DNA of 64,000 nt, taken from Stenotrophomonas sp. UBA2629. Its GTDB lineage: Bacteria > Pseudomonadota > Gammaproteobacteria > Xanthomonadales > Xanthomonadaceae. Positions 59,961 through 64,000 of the stretch are shown here, in pieces; the stretch's first letter is position 1, and each line of letters begins with the position of its first letter. The DNA lies in assembly GCA_002359895.1 (NCBI GenBank), contig DEOB01000010.1, positions 1,304,125 to 1,368,124 of the forward strand. Reading direction: 5' to 3'. Under the pieces are notes generated by a model. It was given only the letters and a program-made list of their open reading frames with translations, searched no databases and was not told the origin of the DNA. Made by a program: the position numbers and the translations under genes.

Positions 59961-60019
59961 GCCGAACCATGCTCGGCAATGGCGTTCCCCGGTAACACTT
60001 TTGCCGAGCATGGCTCGGC
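59961..60019. repeat. Inverted pair of SMAG/REP-like palindromes
   Basis: GCCGAACCATGCTCGGC (59961-59977) and GCCGAGCATGGCTCGGC (60003-60019) are near reverse complements of each other, 25 bases apart. Stenotrophomonas genomes carry many such GCCGAGC-ATG-GCTCGGC hairpins; this is from general knowledge and was not searched. Confidence 0.7.
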
Positions 60020-60053
60020 GCCACGGGGAGTCCGTTTTTGCGCTGGTTTCAAT

Positions 60054-60082
60054 GAAAAAGCCGCAGCTTGCTGCGGCTTTTT
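60054..60082 (+). terminator. Terminator of the grpE-dnaK-dnaJ operon
   Basis: AAAAAGCCGCAG-CTTG-CTGCGGCTTTTTTT: a perfect stem flanked by an A-tract and a T-run, about 110 bases after dnaJ. Confidence 0.92.
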
Positions 60083-60152
60083 TTATTCGGCGTTTGGTTG
60101 CGCACGCAATTGTCTACAGCCGCATACCGGTGCGCGGACGTAGAATGCAGCC

Positions 60153-61061
60153 ATGAATGAAATCGACCATAGCCATCTTGTGCACGGTCGCCGCCAACGC
60201 CCGGATGGGCCGTTGCCGGTGGACGTTATTTCCGTCCAATCGCAGCTGGTTTACGGCCATGCCGGCAACAGCGCGGCGGTGCCGCCGTTGCGCGCGCTGG
60301 GCCTGCGTGTGGCGGAAATTCCCACTACCTTGTTGAGCAACGCGCCGTTTTACTCAACGCTGCGCGGGCGCGTGTTGCCAGCCGATTGGTTTGCCGATCT
60401 GCTGCTGGGCACGCAGGAGCGCGGCCTGCCGCAACGGGCCAGGATGCTGGTGTCCGGCTACTTCGGCAGCGTTGAGAACGGCGCTGCATTTGCCGACTGG
60501 TTGGACCAGGTGCTGCCGCAGTCCCCCAACCTGCGCTACTGCCTGGATCCGGTGATGGGTGACACCCATACCGGGCCTTATGTCGAGCCGGGTTTGGAGC
60601 GGGTGTTTGCCGAGCGCCTGTTGCCGCACGCATGGCTGGTGACGCCCAATGCATTCGAGCTGGGCCGGCTTACCGGCATGCCGGCGTTGGAACAGGATGA
60701 TGCGATTGCGGCATCCCGCAAGCTGTTGGAGCGCGGGCCGGAATGGGTGATTGCGCACTCGGTATCGGGCGACCCGGGCGAGCTGGTGACGCTGGCCATT
60801 GGTCGCGATGAAGTGTGGCGCTGGACCTCGCCGCATCTGCCGGTGGACGTGGCCGGCACCGGTGATGTGTTGATGTCGCTGCTGGTGGCGTTCCTGATCA
60901 AGGGGCACACGTTTGAAGAGTCGGTGGGGCGCGCCATTGCCGGCGTGCACGCGGCGCTGGAAGTCACGCTCAGCGATGGCGTGGAAGAGTTTGATGTGTT
61001 GGCTGCAGTGCCGGCCGCACTGGCGACGCCGCATCGTTTCCGTGCCGAGCGTCTGGTGTGA
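60153..61061 (+). CDS. pdxY: Pyridoxal kinase
   Basis: A 302-residue ribokinase-fold kinase making pyridoxal 5'-phosphate in B6 salvage. The N-terminal DVISVQSQLVYGHAGNSAAV is the family signature, CLDPVMGDTHTGPYVEPGL follows, then TPNAFELGRLTG, and the catalytic loop is VDVAGTGDVLMSLLVAFLI with the Asp of the GTGD motif. PdxY is preferred to PdxK because of the VQSQVVYG-type start. It overlaps the next gene by four bases (GTGA). Confidence 0.92.
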   Translation: MNEIDHSHLVHGRRQRPDGPLPVDVISVQSQLVYGHAGNSAAVPPLRALGLRVAEIPTTLLSNAPFYSTLRGRVLPADWFADLLLGTQERGLPQRARMLVSGYFGSVENGAAFADWLDQVLPQSPNLRYCLDPVMGDTHTGPYVEPGLERVFAERLLPHAWLVTPNAFELGRLTGMPALEQDDAIAASRKLLERGPEWVIAHSVSGDPGELVTLAIGRDEVWRWTSPHLPVDVAGTGDVLMSLLVAFLIKGHTFEESVGRAIAGVHAALEVTLSDGVEEFDVLAAVPAALATPHRFRAERLV

Positions 61062-62185
61062 GTCAACCTCCGTTGATGCGCCCGGTGATTGGTATCGTCG
61101 GCAGCGGCGGCGCATATGGCCGCTGGCTGCGCGGGTTTTTTGAAACGCGCATGGGCCTGCAGGTCATTGGCCACGATCCGGTGGATGCGACATCGCAGAA
61201 ACCGGAGCAGTTGTTGGAACAGGCCGATGTGCTGCTGTTTTCCGCACCCATCCGCTGCACCCCGGCATTGATCCGCGAGTATGTGCAGCAGTCTGCCGGG
61301 CGCGAACGCGGGCGGCTGTGGTTGGATGTCACCTCGGTCAAAGCCGAACCGGTGGCCGCGATGCTGGAGTCGCAGGCATCGGTCGCCGGCCTGCACCCGA
61401 TGACGGCACCGCCCAAGGCGCCAACGCTGAAAGGCCGGGTGATGGTGGTCTGCGAGGCGCGGTTGGATGCGCGTTGGCAGGCATGGTTGGATGAGCTGTG
61501 TGTCGCGCTGCAGGCCGAATGCGTGCGTGGCACCGCCGAGCACCACGACCGGGTGATGGCGCTGGTGCAGGCGATGGTGCATGCCACGCACCTGGCGCAG
61601 GCCGGCGTGCTGCGCGAGTACGCGCCGATGCTGGGCCAGTTGCAGGAATTGATGCCGTACCGCTCGGCGGCGTTTGAACTGGATGCGGCCATCATTTCGC
61701 GCATCCTGACCTTGAATCCGGTCATCTACGAAGACATCCAGTTCGGCAATCCGCATGCCGGCGAAGTGCTGGATCATCTGCTGGAGCAGCTCACCCGGCT
61801 GCGTGCATTGCTGGCTGCAGGCGATGACACCGCACGCGCGGCGTTCCGCCAGCAGTTCCTGGGTGATAACCGCCAGGCGCTGGGCGAACAGACACTGCGC
61901 GACGGCAACTACAGCTTCGAGCGCGTGGGTTACCTGCTGGCCGATCTGACCGATACGCGTGCGATGAGCGTGCATCTGCCCGAAGACCGCCCAGGCTCGC
62001 TGCGTGAACTGCTGCATGTGTTCGAGCGGCACGGCATCAGCCTGGCCTCGATTCATTCCTCTCGTACCCCGGCTGGCGAGGTGCACTTCCGCATGGGCTT
62101 TGTGCAGGCCTATGCCGCAGACGTACTGAGCGCTGCAGCGCAGGAGATTGACAGCAGCGGCATCGGCCGCGTGTTGGAGCGTTGA
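61058..62185 (+). CDS. Prephenate dehydrogenase-like protein with C-terminal ACT-like domain
   Basis: A 375-residue protein. The NAD-binding start is PVIGIVGSGGAYGRWLRGFF (GxGGxxG), and LWLDVTSVKAEPVAAML with VAGLHPMTAPPKAPTLKGRV is the prephenate dehydrogenase catalytic region, including the GxHPM His. The helical dimerization domain has QAMVHATHLAQAGVLRE. The C terminus MSVHLPEDRPGSLRELLHVF with GISLASIHSS is ACT-like and may bind tyrosine. It would make 4-hydroxyphenylpyruvate for tyrosine synthesis. There is no fused chorismate mutase domain. The GTG start overlaps pdxY. Confidence 0.87.
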   Translation: MSQPPLMRPVIGIVGSGGAYGRWLRGFFETRMGLQVIGHDPVDATSQKPEQLLEQADVLLFSAPIRCTPALIREYVQQSAGRERGRLWLDVTSVKAEPVAAMLESQASVAGLHPMTAPPKAPTLKGRVMVVCEARLDARWQAWLDELCVALQAECVRGTAEHHDRVMALVQAMVHATHLAQAGVLREYAPMLGQLQELMPYRSAAFELDAAIISRILTLNPVIYEDIQFGNPHAGEVLDHLLEQLTRLRALLAAGDDTARAAFRQQFLGDNRQALGEQTLRDGNYSFERVGYLLADLTDTRAMSVHLPEDRPGSLRELLHVFERHGISLASIHSSRTPAGEVHFRMGFVQAYAADVLSAAAQEIDSSGIGRVLER

Positions 62186-62292
62186 GCGCGTGCTCCAGGC
62201 ATGCATCTGGAGTTTTGGCGGTGGCGAAGGAGGGCGCGACGAAGCCTCAGGGAGCGTCGCGCGCCGTCTCACGCTGTGAGATGCAGGTGTAC

Positions 62293-62327
62293 TAATCCAC
62301 AGCGGGTGTTCACAACCATGTGGATAA
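62293..62327. promoter_or_regulatory. Pair of DnaA-box-like 9-mers in opposite orientation
   Basis: TAATCCACA (62293-62301; one mismatch to TTATCCACA) and TGTGGATAA (62319-62327; exact reverse complement of the consensus) are 17 bases apart in the 230-base gap after the prephenate dehydrogenase-like gene. No origin genes are present. Confidence 0.4.
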
Positions 62328-62416
62328 GCGCGGGAACCCCTTGGGGCGTAAGGCTGTCAAGATGGTTGCTCAAATATTGACCACCACGCAGCCATATTCG
62401 TAAAGCGCATTCAGCT

Positions 62417-62617
62417 TTACGCGCGGTACGGCTGGCTCAGCGACAGCGTGACTTCGCCGTCGGAGGTGGACAGCCGGCCGCCTTCGCGTATCAAGGCGCG
62501 TCCGTCAGACAACTCATAGCGGGTGGAGTGTGCCGCGCCGCCGTCTTCATCTTTGAACTCGATGACGATCCAGCTTTCGCCATCGTCGGTGGTTGCAGGG
62601 AACTGTCGGAACGCCAT
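62417..62617 (-). CDS. Small protein, unknown function
   Basis: A 66-residue soluble protein: MAFRQFPATTDDGESWIVIE and RALIREGGRLSTSDGEVTLS. The pattern suggests a small beta-rich domain. I do not recognize the family. ATG 62617 has a near-perfect AGGAGG site seven bases upstream, which supports a real gene and decides the start. It is followed by the gene-free gap with the DnaA-like boxes and preceded by the ABC exporter gene on the same strand. Confidence 0.65.
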   Translation of the reverse strand: MAFRQFPATTDDGESWIVIEFKDEDGGAAHSTRYELSDGRALIREGGRLSTSDGEVTLSLSQPYRA

Positions 62618-62710
62618 GGTCTGCCTCCTGTTCGGGAACGCGGTGGATGACGCCACACCGCTTGCCGAGCTTGCCGCCAGCGCTGTTATGCCGGCGTTAC
62701 CTGCGCGTCT

Positions 62711-64000
62711 TCAATCAATGAACTGCAGGCGGGCCAGTTCCGCGTACAGGCCATCCTGTGCCAGCAGCTCGGCATGCGTGCCTTGCGCGACGATGCGGCC
62801 GTGGTCCATCACCACGATGCGGTCGGCCTTGAGCACGGTGGCCAGGCGGTGGGCGATGACCAGCGTGGTGCGCCCGGCCATCAGCCGCTCCAATGCCTGC
62901 TGCACGGCGCGTTCGCTCTGCGCATCCAGCGCGCTGGTGGCTTCGTCCAGCAGCAGCACCGGCGCATCCTTGAGCAGTGCGCGCGCAATGGCGATGCGTT
63001 GCTGCTGGCCGCCGGACAGGCGCGCGCCGCGTTCGCCCAGGTCGCTTGCATAGCCTTCCGGCAATTGGCTGAGGAACTCATCGGCCTCCGCCGAACGTGC
63101 GGCGGCGCGCACTTCTTCGTCGCTGGCGTCGAGCCGGCCGTAGCGGATGTTGTCCATTGCACTGGCGCCGAACAACGCCGGTTGCTGCGGCACCAGTGCG
63201 ATCTTCTGGCGCAGTTGCGCAGGGTCGAACTGACGCAGGTCCATGCCGTCCAGGCGCACGTTGCCGCTGTCCGGGTCGTGGAAGCGCAGCAGCAGCGACA
63301 GCACCGTGCTCTTGCCCGCACCGGATGGGCCCACCAGGGCGACCGTTTCGCCCGGTGCGACCACCAGGTCGAAGGCTTCCAGCGCTGGCCGGTCTGGCCG
63401 CTGCGGGTAGTGGAACGACACATTGTCGAAACGGATTTCGCCACGCAACGGATTCGGCAACGGTGCTGGATTGACTGGCGCAACGATGCGGGATTCTTCT
63501 TCCAGCAGCTCGGCAATGCGGCCCATGCCGCCACTGGCGCGCTGCAGTTCATTCCACACCTCGGCCAATGCGCCTACCGAGCCGCCGCCGATCAGCGCAT
63601 ACAGCACGAACTGGCCCAGCGTGCCGGCGGTCATGTTGCCGTCCACCACATCGTGTGCGCCTGACCACAACACCGCGACGATGGCGCCGAACACCAGCAC
63701 GATGGCGATGGCGGTGACAAAGGCCTGGGTGCCGATGCGTCGCCGCGCGGTGGCAACAGAGGTCTTCAATGCCGTCTCGAAACGGCCACGCTCGTAAGGC
63801 TCGCGCGCGTGCGCCTGCACGGTGCGGACCGCGCCCAGGGTTTCGGCGGCCAGCGCATTGGCGTCGGCCACGCGGTCCTGGCTGGCGCGGGAGATTTTCT
63901 GCAGCCGGCGTGAGCCCAGCACGATGGGCAGCACGGCCAGCGGAATGCCGATCAACGAATACAGCGCCAGCTGCGGGCTGGTGATGAACAACATCACCAT
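62711..64000 (-). CDS. ABC exporter, fused permease-ATPase (N terminus outside window)
   Basis: At least 429 residues are visible. The exporter-type transmembrane domain ends with two segments (ITSPQLALYSLIGIPLAVLP and VTAIAIVLVFGAIVAVLW). The ATPase follows: Walker A LVGPSGAGKSTVLSLLLRF, Q-loop LVPQQPALF, signature GARLSGGQQQRIAIARALL, Walker B PVLLLDEATSALDAQSE and H-loop TLVIAHRLATVLKAD. It is a homodimer-type exporter like MsbA/LmrA or an ABCB10-like group. The substrate cannot be predicted. The gene runs off the right edge. Confidence 0.93.
   Translation of the reverse strand: MVMLFITSPQLALYSLIGIPLAVLPIVLGSRRLQKISRASQDRVADANALAAETLGAVRTVQAHAREPYERGRFETALKTSVATARRRIGTQAFVTAIAIVLVFGAIVAVLWSGAHDVVDGNMTAGTLGQFVLYALIGGGSVGALAEVWNELQRASGGMGRIAELLEEESRIVAPVNPAPLPNPLRGEIRFDNVSFHYPQRPDRPALEAFDLVVAPGETVALVGPSGAGKSTVLSLLLRFHDPDSGNVRLDGMDLRQFDPAQLRQKIALVPQQPALFGASAMDNIRYGRLDASDEEVRAAARSAEADEFLSQLPEGYASDLGERGARLSGGQQQRIAIARALLKDAPVLLLDEATSALDAQSERAVQQALERLMAGRTTLVIAHRLATVLKADRIVVMDHGRIVAQGTHAELLAQDGLYAELARLQFID

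Noticed and set aside
60578..62272. 564-codon minus-strand frame opposite pdxY and the prephenate dehydrogenase-like gene
   Set aside because: Shadow frame spanning two real genes, with repetitive Arg/Gln/His composition.

Overview
The window is a high-GC gammaproteobacterial chromosome segment whose gene content fits the family Xanthomonadaceae, most likely Stenotrophomonas or a close relative. This placement is inferred from protein character, the divergent bamE(omlA)-fur pair, class III phaE-phaC, and short palindromic REP/SMAG-like repeats. I see no insertion sequence, prophage, plasmid replication gene or CRISPR array. Both ends cut a gene: a photolyase at the left and an ABC exporter at the right.

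Layout. 1-8.6 kb: photolyase end, OmpA-family lipoprotein, tadA, orn, an EcsC-family protein, the divergent ppsA/ppsR pair, a DUF1249 protein and a NUDIX hydrolase. 8.7-15.3 kb: pssA, then phaE-phaC with two small genes, and tex. 15.3-23.9 kb: a lone receiver protein, tRNA-Leu(CAA), an acyltransferase-3 membrane protein divergent from a membrane LytTR regulator, two tandem exported paralogues with PPC-like repeats, prfB with its programmed +1 frameshift, and lysS.

23.9-39.1 kb is the most unusual part. It is an accessory acyl-CoA catabolic island: enoyl-CoA hydratase, acyl-CoA synthetase and a large MalT-type LuxR regulator on the minus strand, then divergent thiolase, acyl-CoA dehydrogenase, thiolase, FadJ-like fusion, a second acyl-CoA dehydrogenase, SDR, an aminoglycoside-phosphotransferase-like kinase and a small DUF6285-like protein. 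The last four genes plus the CoA ligase match the functional set of the levulinate (lva) pathway of Pseudomonas putida and of animal ACAD10/11. I therefore infer catabolism of 4-hydroxy or 4-keto acids by phosphorylation of the 4-hydroxyacyl-CoA, followed by beta-oxidation.

39-49.6 kb: fadD, a small lipoprotein, serA divergent from a D-2-hydroxyglutarate dehydrogenase-like flavoprotein (a plausible metabolic pair), a DUF2388-DUF4105 exported pair, a PAS sensor kinase, efpL and an SDR. 49.6-53.1 kb: a gene-poor stretch with tRNA-Phe(GAA), then the trans-translation pair tmRNA (ssrA) and smpB around a GNAT gene, and ratA-rnfH. 53.1-60.1 kb: bamE/fur, recN, and grpE-dnaK-dnaJ. No hrcA lies between recN and grpE; a sigma-32-like promoter precedes grpE. 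60.1-64 kb: pyridoxal kinase, a prephenate dehydrogenase-like protein with an ACT-like tail, a pair of DnaA-box-like sites, a small unknown gene, and the ABC exporter.
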